Below, piece by piece: positions 6,124 to 20,328 of a stretch of 40,582 bases of DNA; the stretch's first letter is position 1; every line of letters begins with the position of its first letter. This stretch comes from Deltaproteobacteria bacterium (lineage in GTDB: Bacteria > Myxococcota_A > Polyangia > GCA-2747355 > JADLHG01): assembly GCA_020848905.1 (NCBI GenBank), contig JADLHG010000073.1, positions 1 through 40,582 of the forward strand. The letters run 5' to 3'. The translations under genes were made by a program, and so were the position numbers. The notes beneath the pieces were generated by a model. That model had not been told where the DNA came from. It worked only from the letters and a program-made list of their open reading frames with translations, and did not search any database.

Positions 6124-7441
6124 TTGCGGCGGCGCCAGGCGCCAGCCCGTCCTCGGGTTTCAACGAGGCGCCACCTGCGCAATGCTTTGCAATCCTACAA
6201 GCTTTGGTTGGCGCAGGGGTTGCTCATCTCGCCGAGCCGGAGGATCTCGACCTGGCAGCACGTCGAAGGCTTGGAGCGGCGGTTCTCATCGGTTGCGTGG
6301 CCGCGGCCCTCGGCGCGGCTCGATTCGGCGGCGGGCGGCCGTAAGTGGGTCACGCGCGCAGCGGCCCGCAGGCTGGCACCCGATACGCGCGGGGTGTGGA
6401 GAGAGGCCAAGTCGCGTCGGCAGCACAGCTGGCTCTACGACCGAGCGGTCGAAGCCGCCTTCCCCGACGGGCAGGGGGACCAGGAGCTCTTCTTCGATCG
6501 CTCGCTCCCCATGCTCCGCAAGCGCGCCCACTACGAGGCCTTCTCGCGCTTCAAGGTGCTCGAGCGCTTCCCCGCGCTCGTGGCGCTCGTGGCCGGGCGT
6601 GCGCATCAGCAAGGGGGGCTCGAGCCTCGAGGTCTTCGCCGACGCCGACCAGCTGCAGCTCGGCGCGGGCTACGGCGGCATGAGCTACGAGCGGGTCAGC
6701 ATCTACGTCCGCCTCGGTGAGACGCTGTCCGAGCTCAAGCGGCAGGCCAAGCAGCACCCGGCGACCGCCACGCTGGTCAAGGTGGCGCGCAAGACCGCCG
6801 GGAACGACACCCGGGAGCTGCGCCAGCGGATGACGCCTTCGGGACCCACGGCCAAGGAGATCAACGACCGCTTCCAGCACGGCACCGACTGGTGGTTTTC
6901 GGTGCGACTCCTGCGGATCATGGACCAGGCGCTCAACGAAGGACGCGACGGTCAGGCCATCACCGAGCACTACACCCGCGCGAGGCGCGCGCATCGCGAC
7001 CTGCTCGCGACCTGCTTCCGGCGTAAGGACCTCCTCGGCTTCTTCCGCTCCGTTGTCGCGTCGGTGCGCAAGGCGGGCCAGCCGATCTCCCTCGGGGACT
7101 ACGACGACACGCTGAGCATCGCAAATCGCTACGTGGTCGAGGACGAGGACGGCCAGCCGCGGACCCTCGTCTCGGGTCGCGGGCCGCTCCTCATCCTTGA
7201 GGACCACGCCGGGGGTCGGGCGGTGGTGGTCCCGATCTCCGACCTCGACAAGGGCGCGGTCGACGCCTACCTCTTCGACGGAACGAGCTCTTGCGGCAAG
7301 CTGAAGCTCACCGCGAACGGCAAGCGCGACCGCATCCCCCGGGACTACCGCTTCCTCTACGGGCTGGCCTTCGACCGGGACTTCTTTCCTGGCGAGATCC
7401 GCCCTGGCGAGATCCGCGAGGTGCTCCGCGAGGCAAGGTAG
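6124..7441 (+). pseudogene. Unknown protein, apparent frameshift near 6596-6618
   Basis: Two frames carry one plausible protein. From about 6400 to 6600 the first frame reads like real protein (HSWLYDRAVEAAFPDG, RKRAHYEAFSRFKVLERF). After that the next frame takes over (GGSSLEVFADADQLQLGAGY) and stays open to 7441 with convincing composition. A run of six G at 6613-6618 is a likely slip site; removing one base joins the frames as GGSSLEVF. The first 270 bases of the left frame are less convincing, so the true start is uncertain. I recognise no family. The 3' end has a 15-base tandem duplication (PGEIRPGEIR). Either a genuine mutation or a sequencing error is possible. Confidence 0.5.
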
Positions 7442-7456
7442 TATGGTTTCCGGTCC

Positions 7457-8911
7457 ATGAGGAGAACGCCCGAGCCCGCGGGGGTACGTTACGAGCACGT
7501 TGGGGAGGACTACCTGGCGCAGCGCACCCTGCGCAAAGGGGCGGGGTGGATCTTGCTCTGGGCGCTCGGGGTCGGCGCCACGATCTCCGGGGACTACTTC
7601 GGCTGGAACTACGGCCTCGCCGTGGGCGGCTTCTACGGTATGGCCGCCGCGACGCTGCTCGTGTCGGTCCTCTTCGTCTGCATGGTCTTCAGCATCGCCG
7701 AGCTGTCGGCGGCTCTGCCGCACGCCGGAGGTTTCTACTCCTTCACGCGCAGCGCCCTCGGTCCGACGGGCGGCTTCGTCTGCGGCGTGACCGACACGAT
7801 CGAGTACGTGCTCAGCCCGGCGGTGATCGTGGACGGCATCGCCGGCTACCTGCACGCGCTCTGGCCGCTCGTGCCGGCTCACGTCTGGTGGGTGGGCGCC
7901 TACGCGCTCTTCGTGGCGATCAACGTGCGTGGGGTGGAGCTCACGCTCCAGGTGAGCCTCATCGTGACCACGCTCGCCGTGGCGGTGCTCCTCGCCTTCT
8001 TCGGGGGCGCGCTCCTGAGCGGCGCCTTCTCGACGGAGCTACTCTTCAACGTGGCACCTTCTGCGGGTCAGAGCGCGCGGGGCTTTCCGCACGGGCTCGT
8101 CGGCGTGCTCGCGGCGCTGCCCTACGCGACGTGGTTCTACCTCGGCATCGAGCAGCTACCGCTCGCCGCGGAGGAGACCTACGACGTGGTGCGCGACATG
8201 CCGCGGGCCTTGCGCCTGGGGCTCGCCACGCTGCTGGTGCTCGCGCTCGCGACGCTGGTGCTCAACACCGGCGTGGGTGGAGGGGCCGAGGCCATCGCGC
8301 GCAGCGACGCGCCGCTCGGGGAGGGCTTCAAGGCCGTCTTCGGCGCGGGCGCGACGACCTGGGTCTTGACTCTCACGGCGCTAGCGGGCCTCGTGGCGAG
8401 CTTCCACAGCCTCCTCTACGCGGCGGGGCGCGTCCTCTTCGCACTCTCTCGCGCAGGATACTTCCCGCGCGTCATCTCGCTCACCAACCGGCACAAGACC
8501 CCGCACGTGGCCCTGATCCTCTCGGGGGGCCTCGGACTCGGCTGCGTGATGCTTCTCGACCGCTTTCGTGGCGGCGCGGTCGGCGCGGCGCTGCTGAACA
8601 TGGCCGTCTTCGGCGCGGTCATCTCCTACGTGCTCGTGCTGGTGAGCTTCATCAAGCTGCGGCTCGGGAGGCCCGCGTTGCCCCGCCCCTACCGCAGCCC
8701 GCTCGGCATCGCGGGCGCAGCGGTCGGAGTGCTGCTCGCACTGCTCGCCCTCGTCGCGACCTTCGCCAGCCCGAAGCTCCGTCCCGCGGTGCTCGGGGTC
8801 GCGGTCTTTCTCGCCCTGGCGCTCCTCTACTTCGCCCTCTACAGCCGCAAGCGCCTCGTCGCGCAGGCCCCCGAGGAGGCCGCGGCGCGGGGGGAGGAGG
8901 GCGGCGCATGA
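7457..8911 (+). CDS. eat: Ethanolamine-type APC permease
   Basis: 484-residue membrane transporter with about twelve hydrophobic segments, of the amino acid-polyamine-organocation superfamily. Residues 40-51 (GATISGDYFGWN), the following CMVFSIAELSAALPHAGGFY and the stretch TDTIEYVLSPAVIV match what I know of the bacterial ethanolamine permease family (2.A.3.5). It should import ethanolamine or a similar amine by proton symport. No eut ammonia-lyase genes lie nearby, so the substrate could be another small amine. Its stop codon overlaps the start of the acetyltransferase at 8908 (ATGA), so the two are probably translated together. No ribosome site is evident at 7457. Confidence 0.85.
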   Translation: MRRTPEPAGVRYEHVGEDYLAQRTLRKGAGWILLWALGVGATISGDYFGWNYGLAVGGFYGMAAATLLVSVLFVCMVFSIAELSAALPHAGGFYSFTRSALGPTGGFVCGVTDTIEYVLSPAVIVDGIAGYLHALWPLVPAHVWWVGAYALFVAINVRGVELTLQVSLIVTTLAVAVLLAFFGGALLSGAFSTELLFNVAPSAGQSARGFPHGLVGVLAALPYATWFYLGIEQLPLAAEETYDVVRDMPRALRLGLATLLVLALATLVLNTGVGGGAEAIARSDAPLGEGFKAVFGAGATTWVLTLTALAGLVASFHSLLYAAGRVLFALSRAGYFPRVISLTNRHKTPHVALILSGGLGLGCVMLLDRFRGGAVGAALLNMAVFGAVISYVLVLVSFIKLRLGRPALPRPYRSPLGIAGAAVGVLLALLALVATFASPKLRPAVLGVAVFLALALLYFALYSRKRLVAQAPEEAAARGEEGGA

Positions 8912-9423
8912 GTCGGCCCTTGGTCACGCTCCGATCAGCGCGCGTGGAGGACGCGGGGATTCTGGCGCAGGCGGAACGCCTGATCGCGGCGACGCCCGGA
9001 TTTCTCGTCTCGCAGCCCTCCGAGCTCACGGACGAGCGCTTCGCGCAGAAGATCGCCGTCCTGAGCGGGGCCGACAACGGGCGCTACCTCGTGGCTGAGA
9101 CCGAGGGGGAAATCGTCGGGCACGGAATGCTCGACCCGCTGCCGCTCGCTGCGGTGCGACACGTGGCCCACTTGACGTTGGTGGTCCATCCCGGGTGGCA
9201 GCGCAGAGGTATCGGGCGGTCCCTGCTCGCCGGCTTGATCGAATGGGCGAAGGCCGCCCCGGCCGTCGAGAAGATCGAACTCAATGTCCGGTCGTCCAAT
9301 ACGCCGGCCCAGGCGCTCTATCTCTCGATGGGGTTCACGGAGATGGGACGCTGGAGACGCCGCGTCAAGATCGCACCGGGTCACTACCTCGACGACGTGG
9401 CCATGGAGCTCTTCGTGAAGTGA
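8908..9423 (+). CDS. GNAT family N-acetyltransferase
   Basis: 171-residue acetyltransferase. Motif A, the acetyl-CoA binding loop, is visible as VVHPGWQRRGIG (Q98-R-R-G-I-G103), preceded by the beta4 strand HLTLVV. A later NTPAQALYLSMGF segment is typical of the C-terminal GNAT half. It overlaps the permease by ATGA and has GGAGG upstream. The acceptor is unknown. The pairing suggests it acts on the imported amine or on a product of it, which is inference. Confidence 0.85.
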   Translation: MSRPLVTLRSARVEDAGILAQAERLIAATPGFLVSQPSELTDERFAQKIAVLSGADNGRYLVAETEGEIVGHGMLDPLPLAAVRHVAHLTLVVHPGWQRRGIGRSLLAGLIEWAKAAPAVEKIELNVRSSNTPAQALYLSMGFTEMGRWRRRVKIAPGHYLDDVAMELFVK

Positions 9424-9439
9424 GTCGCACGGAGGCGCC

Positions 9440-9829
9440 TCACTTCCTCAGCTCGAAGACGCGGATCACGCGTGCGTCCTCCCCGAAGCACCAGCGCTTC
9501 TTCTGAGACCGATACGTGAGCGCGACCGAGGAGACCCGACCGGTCCAGTTGCACTCCGCCACCTTGCTGGCCGGCTCCAGTCGATCGGGGTTGCCGAACT
9601 TCGCCACCACCGCAGCCAGCGAGGTGCCGGTCCAGGGTGTACTCTGCAGGCTGCCTGCCGTCGGAGCCGGCGCCGCCCTCCCCGCTGAGCCCGATCCCTT
9701 CGGCGAGACCGTCGCCTTCGCCGAATCGCCCTGAGCCAGGCCCGTCGCGGGCCAGAGGCTCGTGACTCCGAGGAGGAGGACCCTCAGCGCGACCCTCGCG
9801 CGAACCGAAAATTGCCGCGTTTCGACCAT
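9440..9829 (-). CDS. Small secreted protein
   Basis: 129-residue protein with a signal peptide (hydrophobic VALRVLLLGVTSLWP, cleavage after GLAQ), a low-complexity Ser/Gly/Ala/Pro linker and a compact C-terminal domain with two Cys (AECNWTG and RWCFGED). ATG at 9829 is chosen because GGAGGGA lies five bases upstream. The C-terminal domain (SLAAVVAKFGNPDRLEP) vaguely resembles small periplasmic outer-membrane-assembly-type folds, but I cannot name a family. It is convergent with the GNAT gene and divergent from the kinase at 9993. Confidence 0.6.
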   Translation of the reverse strand: MVETRQFSVRARVALRVLLLGVTSLWPATGLAQGDSAKATVSPKGSGSAGRAAPAPTAGSLQSTPWTGTSLAAVVAKFGNPDRLEPASKVAECNWTGRVSSVALTYRSQKKRWCFGEDARVIRVFELRK

Positions 9830-9992
9830 CTCATCCCTCCAGAGGACCGGACGAAACGATCGCCGATGGACCAGCCTGCCAGCAAGCGACTTCGCGACGG
9901 CGGAGTGCACGGGCCTGCCGACGCTCCGATCTGGTACCATCCACCTTTCGCGCAGGGGGAAACGGTTCTCGCGCCTTCGAGAGGAGCGACGG

Positions 9993-12290
9993 ATGTCGAC
10001 CTTCGCCGGACTGCACGATCCCCTGGCCCTGCTAGAGGAGGTCTTCGCGCGCGCCCCGATGGGGCTACAGGTCTACGGCGCGGACGGCACCTCCCTGCTC
10101 GTCAATCCGGCCTTCAACACGATCTTCGGCGCCGTACCTCCGCCTGGCTACAACGTCCTCCAGGACGAGAAGCTCGAACGCCGAACAGCCGAGTTCCTCC
10201 GACGCGTCTTCGCCGGGGAGTCACTTCTCCTGCCCGCAACCTGGTACGACCCGCTCCGCGCCGACTACGGAACGATGGAGAGCGGCGGGCTTTCCGCCGT
10301 GGAAACGGTAGGCTTCCCGCTTCTCGACGGTCAGGGGCAGGTTCGGCACGCCGTGATGCTCTTCACCGACGTGACGGAACGCCTGCGCAGCGAGAAGGCG
10401 CGCGGGGAGACCGAGCTGCGCTTCCGGCGCATCGTCGAGCTGGCCCACGAAGGCGTCTGGACCCTCGACGAGCAAGACCGCACGACCTTCGTGAATCCAC
10501 GCATGGCCGAAATGCTCGGCTGGCCGCCCGAGGAGCTGCTCGGCCGCTCGCCGCTCGACTTTTTCGATGAGCCCTGGCGCAGCCGCGCCACCGGCGGCAT
10601 CGCCCGCCAACGGCTCGGCCATCCCGGCCGCGCAGAGCTGCAAATGCGGCGGAGGGACGGCCGACCGCTCTGGGTGCTGCTCTCGGCCACCCCGCTCACC
10701 GACGAGGCGGGCGCGTATCACGGAAGTCTCGCCCTGCTGACCGACGTGACCGACCGAAAGCTCGCGGAAGAGGAGGTGGCGCGGTCCGAGCGCCGCTTCC
10801 GCGCGATCGTCGAGCACGGGGCGGACGTCATCACGCTTCACGACGCCGACGGCGCGCTGCTCTACGCGTCCCCCTCGGTGCGGCGGGTGCTCGGTTACGA
10901 TCCTGAGGAGCTGCGGCACCTCGACCTTCTCGCACTGGTGCACCCCGACGACCGGGCGCGCGCGGAGCAGGAAGTGCCCTTCGTGGTCGCGCACCCCGCG
11001 ACGCCACATCGCTCGCTCCTCCGCGTTCGCCACCGGGACGGCAGATGGCGCTCCATGGAGACCGTCACCGTCAACCTGCTGCACGACCCGGACGTGCGAG
11101 CGGTGGTCTCGAATCAGCAGGATGTCACCGAACGCGGGCACCTCGAGGAGCAGCTACGCCACGCGCAAAAGATGGACGCGGTGGGGAGGCTCGCCGGTGG
11201 TGTGGCGCACGACCTGAACAACGTCCTTTCGGTCATTCAGGGCTTCGGCGAGATGATCGAGCCGGAGCTCCCTAACGAGGAGGTCCGCGAGGACCTGCGG
11301 GAGATCCTCCGCGCCGCAGAGAGAGCGCGCACCCTCACACGTCAGCTCCTGGCCTTCGGCCGCCGACAGGTCCTCAATCCGGAGGTCCTGGACCTCAACG
11401 GCTGCGTGACGGGCCTCCAGCGCATGCTGGGCCGCGTGCTCGGCGAGCACATCGACATCCACCTGCGACTGCACCAGGTCCCCCTTCCGGCGAAGGCCGA
11501 TGCCGGACAGCTGGAGCAGGTGATCCTGAACCTGGCCCTCAACGCGCGCGACGCGATGCCGACCGGGGGCCGCCTGACGATCGCGACCGGCGAGGCGCTG
11601 CTCGATCAGGAGTATGCCCGCCACCACGCGGACGTGCGGCCGGGCGAGTACGTCACGCTGACGGTCAGCGACGAGGGGTCGGGCATGGCTCCAGAGGTCC
11701 GGGAACGGATCTTCGAGCCCTTCTTCACGACCAAGGCCGCCGGGAAGGGGACCGGGCTGGGCCTCGCCACGGTCTTCGGTATCGTCACGCAGAGCGGCGG
11801 CCACATCGGCGTGCAGAGCGAGGTGGGAGCGGGGACGAGCTTCACGATCTTCTTGCCCAGGGCCTCCGCTCCCCCCGACGAGCGGGCGGAGCGCCCCGGC
11901 CCGCGTCCAGGGCCGCCGGGCCGGGAGACGGTGCTGGTGGTCGAGGACGACGAAGGGGTTCGGCGCTTCGTCATGCGGGCGCTGGGCCGCCACGGTTACC
12001 AGCTCCTGGAGGCCCCGGGAGGTCGGGAGGCGCTGGAGGTGCACGCGCGGCACTCGGGTTCCATCGACCTGCTCCTCACCGACGTCGTGATGCCGGCGAT
12101 GAGCGGCCCGGAGCTGGCGCAAGCCCTCCGCGCTCGGCAGCCGGAGCTGCGGGTGCTCTTCATGTCGGGCTACGCCGACGGCGCGGTCTCCAGCCACGGC
12201 GCGCTGGTGGCAGGCACACACTTCATGGAGAAACCGCTCACCGTCGAGGAGCTGACGCGTCGCGTGCGCCGCGCGCTGGACGAGTCGTGA
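9993..12290 (+). CDS. Hybrid histidine kinase with three PAS domains and a receiver
   Basis: 765-residue signalling protein. Three PAS-like domains occupy roughly residues 9-125, 140-260 and 267-385 (the second begins [17 protein letters not shown]). A HisKA dimer/phosphoacceptor region has the H-box VAHDLNN with His406. The HATPase has its N-box at 511-525 ([12 protein letters not shown]), then [14 protein letters not shown] and GTGLGL. The receiver domain has Asp697 in LLTDVVMP and the conserved Lys in MEKPL. No transmembrane segment is seen, so it is probably cytoplasmic and senses through the PAS domains. ATG at 9993 follows AGGAG. No separate response regulator with an output domain lies nearby, so signalling must pass elsewhere. 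Confidence 0.92.
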   Translation: MSTFAGLHDPLALLEEVFARAPMGLQVYGADGTSLLVNPAFNTIFGAVPPPGYNVLQDEKLERRTAEFLRRVFAGESLLLPATWYDPLRADYGTMESGGLSAVETVGFPLLDGQGQVRHAVMLFTDVTERLRSEKARGETELRFRRIVELAHEGVWTLDEQDRTTFVNPRMAEMLGWPPEELLGRSPLDFFDEPWRSRATGGIARQRLGHPGRAELQMRRRDGRPLWVLLSATPLTDEAGAYHGSLALLTDVTDRKLAEEEVARSERRFRAIVEHGADVITLHDADGALLYASPSVRRVLGYDPEELRHLDLLALVHPDDRARAEQEVPFVVAHPATPHRSLLRVRHRDGRWRSMETVTVNLLHDPDVRAVVSNQQDVTERGHLEEQLRHAQKMDAVGRLAGGVAHDLNNVLSVIQGFGEMIEPELPNEEVREDLREILRAAERARTLTRQLLAFGRRQVLNPEVLDLNGCVTGLQRMLGRVLGEHIDIHLRLHQVPLPAKADAGQLEQVILNLALNARDAMPTGGRLTIATGEALLDQEYARHHADVRPGEYVTLTVSDEGSGMAPEVRERIFEPFFTTKAAGKGTGLGLATVFGIVTQSGGHIGVQSEVGAGTSFTIFLPRASAPPDERAERPGPRPGPPGRETVLVVEDDEGVRRFVMRALGRHGYQLLEAPGGREALEVHARHSGSIDLLLTDVVMPAMSGPELAQALRARQPELRVLFMSGYADGAVSSHGALVAGTHFMEKPLTVEELTRRVRRALDES

Positions 12291-12313
12291 GGGCGACCGG
12301 ACGCGGCGAGCCC

Positions 12314-13480
12314 CTACGGCCCGACGCGGGTCGTGCTGATCACGGCGTCGTCGATGAAGATCGTCGCGGGGCTCGGGTTCAGCCCGTCGGAGTAGCTCAG
12401 CACGGCCCACTCGTTCTCCGCGCCCCAGCTGTTGTAGGTGCTGTTCGCGTAGCTCGTGCGGACGTTCGTGAAGTCGAAGAGCTTCACCCCGTCCTGCCAG
12501 AGCGTGACCTGACCGTCGAACCCGCTCGACTGCCGCAGGAAGGCCTCGAGGTGCACCCACTTGCCGACGGGGAGCGAGGCCGTGGTCTGGTAGAAGTTCT
12601 TCGCACCCACGCTATCGCCCGACTTGGGGCCGGCGACGGTGGCGCCTCCGTAGCCCCACCCCGCGCGGAGTCGCACGCCCCCCTTGCCATCGGCGTCGGC
12701 GTAGAAGGCCCAGAGCGGATCGTCGCGCCCGCCGGTGGACCGGGACTTGAACTGGAACAGGTTCCAGAAGAGACCGCTTCCGTTCGGCGTCACGGCCGTC
12801 GGCAGGTAGAACCACGCGCTGTAGTAGAGCGCACGATTGGCGCGGGACTCGGCCCAGCGAAAGAAGCGCGCCCCGGCCGTGGGTGAACCGGGCGTGGTGA
12901 TGGTCAAGGACAGCGCCCGGGTGCCGCCGTGCGCGACGGTGGTGACCACGGCCGCGCTCGCGTTGCCGGTCAAGACCTCCGCGCCGCCGTAGTTTCCCGT
13001 CGGGCCCGTGCTCGGCGCGTACCACTCGGACTTATCCCCTGTCTCGTGACGCGCGGCCCACAGGATCTGCCCCGCGGCGGCGTCGGGGAGCAGCACGCGC
13101 TGGTCGGGAGCCGGAGTCGCGCGGTCGGGAGCCGGACTCGCGCTGTCGGCGGGCGGTGTCCCACGATCGGCCACGGGCGCTCCCTGGTCGGCAGGAGGCA
13201 CCGCACCGTCGAGGCGCGGCGCACCATCCGGAAGGGGTGCGAAGAGGTCCCCGGCCGCCGCGGCATCTCCCCGATCTGCTACCGCGCCGTCTGCCGGTCC
13301 GGAGGGCGCGTCTGACCGCCCGTCCCGCGCCCCGTCGGCTCCTCCTCCGCCGCCGTCCCGGATCACCGCCCCGTCGACGACCCGCGAATCAGGTCCCCCT
13401 TCCAGCGTGCCCGCGCACCCGCCTGGAGGCGCCGCCGCGAGGAGCAGGACGACTACTACGTGCCCATACTTCTGTCTCAT
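12314..13480 (-). CDS. Lipoprotein with ConA-like (polysaccharide lyase-like) domain
   Basis: 388-residue surface lipoprotein. The signal sequence ends in a lipobox-like PPGGC (Cys22). Residues ~25-135 are an Asp/Gly/Ala/Pro linker with repeating PADRG- or APDQ-like units. Residues ~140-388 form a jelly-roll-type domain with segments such as ALYYSAWFYLP, FWNLFQFKS, KWVHLEAFLRQ and ATIFIDDAVIS, the pattern of heparin-lyase/glucuronan-lyase-like ConA folds. It could bind or cut a polysaccharide; catalytic residues cannot be assigned here. It lies 90 bases downstream of the beta-helix gene on the same strand, so the two may share a carbohydrate target. Confidence 0.75.
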   Translation of the reverse strand: MRQKYGHVVVVLLLAAAPPGGCAGTLEGGPDSRVVDGAVIRDGGGGGADGARDGRSDAPSGPADGAVADRGDAAAAGDLFAPLPDGAPRLDGAVPPADQGAPVADRGTPPADSASPAPDRATPAPDQRVLLPDAAAGQILWAARHETGDKSEWYAPSTGPTGNYGGAEVLTGNASAAVVTTVAHGGTRALSLTITTPGSPTAGARFFRWAESRANRALYYSAWFYLPTAVTPNGSGLFWNLFQFKSRSTGGRDDPLWAFYADADGKGGVRLRAGWGYGGATVAGPKSGDSVGAKNFYQTTASLPVGKWVHLEAFLRQSSGFDGQVTLWQDGVKLFDFTNVRTSYANSTYNSWGAENEWAVLSYSDGLNPSPATIFIDDAVISTTRVGP

Positions 13481-13549
13481 GGCGGAGGCAGGTTAGCACA
13501 GGAGTCCGACGCCGGGAGCGCGTGAACGGCGCCCGGGGCGGCGGGCCGG

Positions 13550-13567
13550 GGGCCCGGACACGGGCCC
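13550..13567 (-). terminator. GGGCCC hairpin after the beta-helix gene
   Basis: GGGCCC-GGACAC-GGGCCC forms a 6-base-pair GC stem just past the stop of the beta-helix gene. No T-run follows, so it is a weak terminator candidate or an RNA-stabilising hairpin. Confidence 0.3.
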
Positions 13568-13571
13568 TGAG

Positions 13572-15320
13572 TTACTTGAGCCGCGGTCCCGACGGCGGCC
13601 GCGGCCCCCCGTAGACGTCCGCCGGCCAAGGCAGGTTCCCGCTGCCGAACGACGGATCTTCGCCCCCGGGCGGCACCGCGTACACGGGCGAGGGCACGAC
13701 GCGGAAATCCTGTTCCCCCGCCTGGTAGGCCCCCACGTCGGCCTTGGCGGCCACGACCGCGGAGGAGGCGAAGCCGACGGAGAGCACGATCGCACGCGCC
13801 CGACCCCGGGCCGCCGCCGCGCTGCCGAGCCGGAAGTCCTCGGGCGTAGTGCGCAAAAAGCCCGGCTCCGCGTTCGAGAGCCCATTCGGCTCGGCGTACC
13901 CGAGGCTGGTCTGCGAGATGTCGGCATCGAGCTCCGCGTCCACGAGCCTGGGCGCCGTGGAGATGGTCACCTTCTCGGTCCGGTAGGCATTGTTGTAGTG
14001 GAAGAGCTTGTGCACCTCGGCGGCCAGGAGGTCGACGCCGTAGCCGTTCACGCCAGGAGTGGACACGTCTATGCTGTTATTGAAGACATACGCCCCGTTC
14101 GTGGGAAAGGTGCTATTTAGCTCCACCTTGAAGGCCGAGTTGCGGCGGCCTTTCGAGGCCGCTTCGCCCGTGACGTCGGTGGTGAGAGTCTGGACGTTGG
14201 CGTAGCAGTATATCGGTCCGAGGTAGGCCGGAGCCAGCGACATCATGCGATGGGTGTTCACGAGCGTGTTATGGAAGAAGTGATTATTGAAGGCGTAGGT
14301 CTCGGGCTCGTACGGGTCGTCTACGATGCGCTCGAAGCGGTTGCGATAGATCCACACGTTCGCATCGTGATAGGAAGCGGTCCGAGATCCCTTGGACAGA
14401 TAGATACCGTTGAACGCATCGTGGATGTGGTTGAAGCGCACGACGTGCATCCCGGCGCCGCCGAACGACACGAACGCGCCACCCTCCCACTTCGATCCTT
14501 TTAGTTGGGTCCAGGTCTGCTGGCCGTAGCTCTGGAAGAGCTCGCAGTACTCGACCAGCACGTGATGGGCCTTGTCCTTCACGAGCACACCCTGGCCGTG
14601 GAAGTCGAGCACCAGGCGGCGCAGGACCACGTAGCCGCTCGCGGCGATCGAGACGGAGGCCTTGCTGGAGTTCACGATCTTGAGCCGCTCGAAGGTGAGC
14701 CACGAGCTCCGGGCGATGCTGACGGCGGGCTTGTCCGACGAGGTCGCATACCCCGGGTCTCCGCCGTCGATCACCGGATAGGTGTTCGGGTCCCGACTGT
14801 CCCCGAGGACAGTGATGGGCCGCCCCTGCACCCCGTGCTTGCCGTCGAGGGAGAGGCGCTCGGCGTAGGTGCCTGGCCGCACGAGGACGAGGTCCCCGGC
14901 CGCCGCCAGCGCCAGGGCCTTGCCGATCGTGCGCAGGGGTGCCGCGGCTGTGCCGGGGTTGCTGTCCTTGCCGGCGAGCGCCACCACGTAGGTCTTGCCG
15001 GCGGGGGCCGGCGCGTCCGCTGCCACCGCCCCGTCGCTCGGCCCTCCCCCGTCGGAGCGCTTGCCGTCGGAAACGCGACCGTCGGCGAGGCCACCATCCC
15101 GAGCGGTCCCATCGGCCCCCGGGGGACCATCGAAACGCGCGCCGTCGCCCGGAAGCGCGCTCGATCCACTGTCGGGCGCAGGCCCCGGGGTCCCCGCACC
15201 GCAGGCCACGGCCGCCCCCACGAAGCTCACGAGGAACGCGGCCAGCCTCCACCGGCCCTCTGCCCACGTAGCAGGCCGGTCGCGTTCTGCCTCACCCCAT
15301 ACCAAGTCGTCGGATCTCAT
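13572..15320 (-). CDS. Right-handed beta-helix surface protein (pectate lyase-like)
   Basis: 582-residue exported protein. The N-terminal hydrophobic segment ends in GAAVACGAG, probably a lipoprotein Cys. A long Asp/Gly/Ser linker follows to about residue 107. The rest has the hallmark of DUF1565/pectate-lyase-like beta-helices: an opening GKDSNPGTAAAPLRTIGKAL, then RPGTYAERL, and repeated short strands with Asn ladders (FNHIHDAFNGIYL, NNHFFHNTLVN, YVFNNSIDV). Family proteins bind or cleave polysaccharides. ATG at 15320 is preferred over a GTG at 15350. It is divergent from the cupin gene and followed by the ConA-like lipoprotein gene. Confidence 0.8.
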   Translation of the reverse strand: MRSDDLVWGEAERDRPATWAEGRWRLAAFLVSFVGAAVACGAGTPGPAPDSGSSALPGDGARFDGPPGADGTARDGGLADGRVSDGKRSDGGGPSDGAVAADAPAPAGKTYVVALAGKDSNPGTAAAPLRTIGKALALAAAGDLVLVRPGTYAERLSLDGKHGVQGRPITVLGDSRDPNTYPVIDGGDPGYATSSDKPAVSIARSSWLTFERLKIVNSSKASVSIAASGYVVLRRLVLDFHGQGVLVKDKAHHVLVEYCELFQSYGQQTWTQLKGSKWEGGAFVSFGGAGMHVVRFNHIHDAFNGIYLSKGSRTASYHDANVWIYRNRFERIVDDPYEPETYAFNNHFFHNTLVNTHRMMSLAPAYLGPIYCYANVQTLTTDVTGEAASKGRRNSAFKVELNSTFPTNGAYVFNNSIDVSTPGVNGYGVDLLAAEVHKLFHYNNAYRTEKVTISTAPRLVDAELDADISQTSLGYAEPNGLSNAEPGFLRTTPEDFRLGSAAAARGRARAIVLSVGFASSAVVAAKADVGAYQAGEQDFRVVPSPVYAVPPGGEDPSFGSGNLPWPADVYGGPRPPSGPRLK

Positions 15321-15413
15321 GAGTATCGACGCTACCACGTCGAGGGTCACCTTGGCCTATGGCCGCGGCCTCATACCGCTCCCACATTTATGAATTGGGG
15401 AAGGAGGTGGGTC

Positions 15414-15776
15414 ATGGGGACTGCAGAGCAGAAGAGCCTCTTCAAGCCGGACGAGGTCCGTACCTTCGAGAAGGGCCGGATGGAGCTGGTCCGCATCGGC
15501 GGCGGCGTCGTAGGGCGGGCCGTGCTGGAGCCCGGCTGGCGCTGGTCGGAACACATCAAGCCCCTCGCGCACACGGAGTGGTGCGAGGCGCCGCACTTCC
15601 AGTATCACATCGCCGGGACGCTCCACGTGAAGATGGCGGACGGTACCGAGTTCGACGCCAAACCCGGACAGGTGACGTCGCTCCCGGCCGGACACGACGC
15701 CTGGGTCGTCGGCAACGAGCCGGTCATCCTCGTGGACTGGAGCGGGGCCACCCACTGGGCCGAGCACCCGCACTAG
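15414..15776 (+). CDS. Cupin-domain protein
   Basis: 120-residue single-domain cupin. The perfect ribosome site AAGGAGGT precedes the ATG. Cupin motif 1 is visible around residues 54-80 (candidate metal ligands His61 and His65, then Gly and Lys). Motif 2 lies around 84-98 (PGQVTSLPAGHDAWV, His94). It is a cytosolic beta-barrel that probably binds a metal or small ligand; the substrate is unknown. It is divergent from the beta-helix gene, with about 90 bases between them. Confidence 0.8.
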   Translation: MGTAEQKSLFKPDEVRTFEKGRMELVRIGGGVVGRAVLEPGWRWSEHIKPLAHTEWCEAPHFQYHIAGTLHVKMADGTEFDAKPGQVTSLPAGHDAWVVGNEPVILVDWSGATHWAEHPH

Positions 15777-15872
15777 CCCAAGCGCCAGCCCGAGCCGCTG
15801 CGCTGCTCCGCGCCGCGTGGCGACGCACGCTCTCCCCCGTTCCACGAAGCTCCGGGGCATACTACGTCTCGC

Positions 15873-20282
<4,410 letters not shown>

Positions 20283-20328
20283 CCGAGGAATCGTGGCATG
20301 CTCGCGCCGCTCTGATGATGGTGACCGG

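Noticed and set aside
7457-9423. Ethanolamine utilisation operon or microcompartment
   Set aside because: Only the permease and an acetyltransferase are present; no ammonia-lyase, shell or aldehyde dehydrogenase genes are seen.
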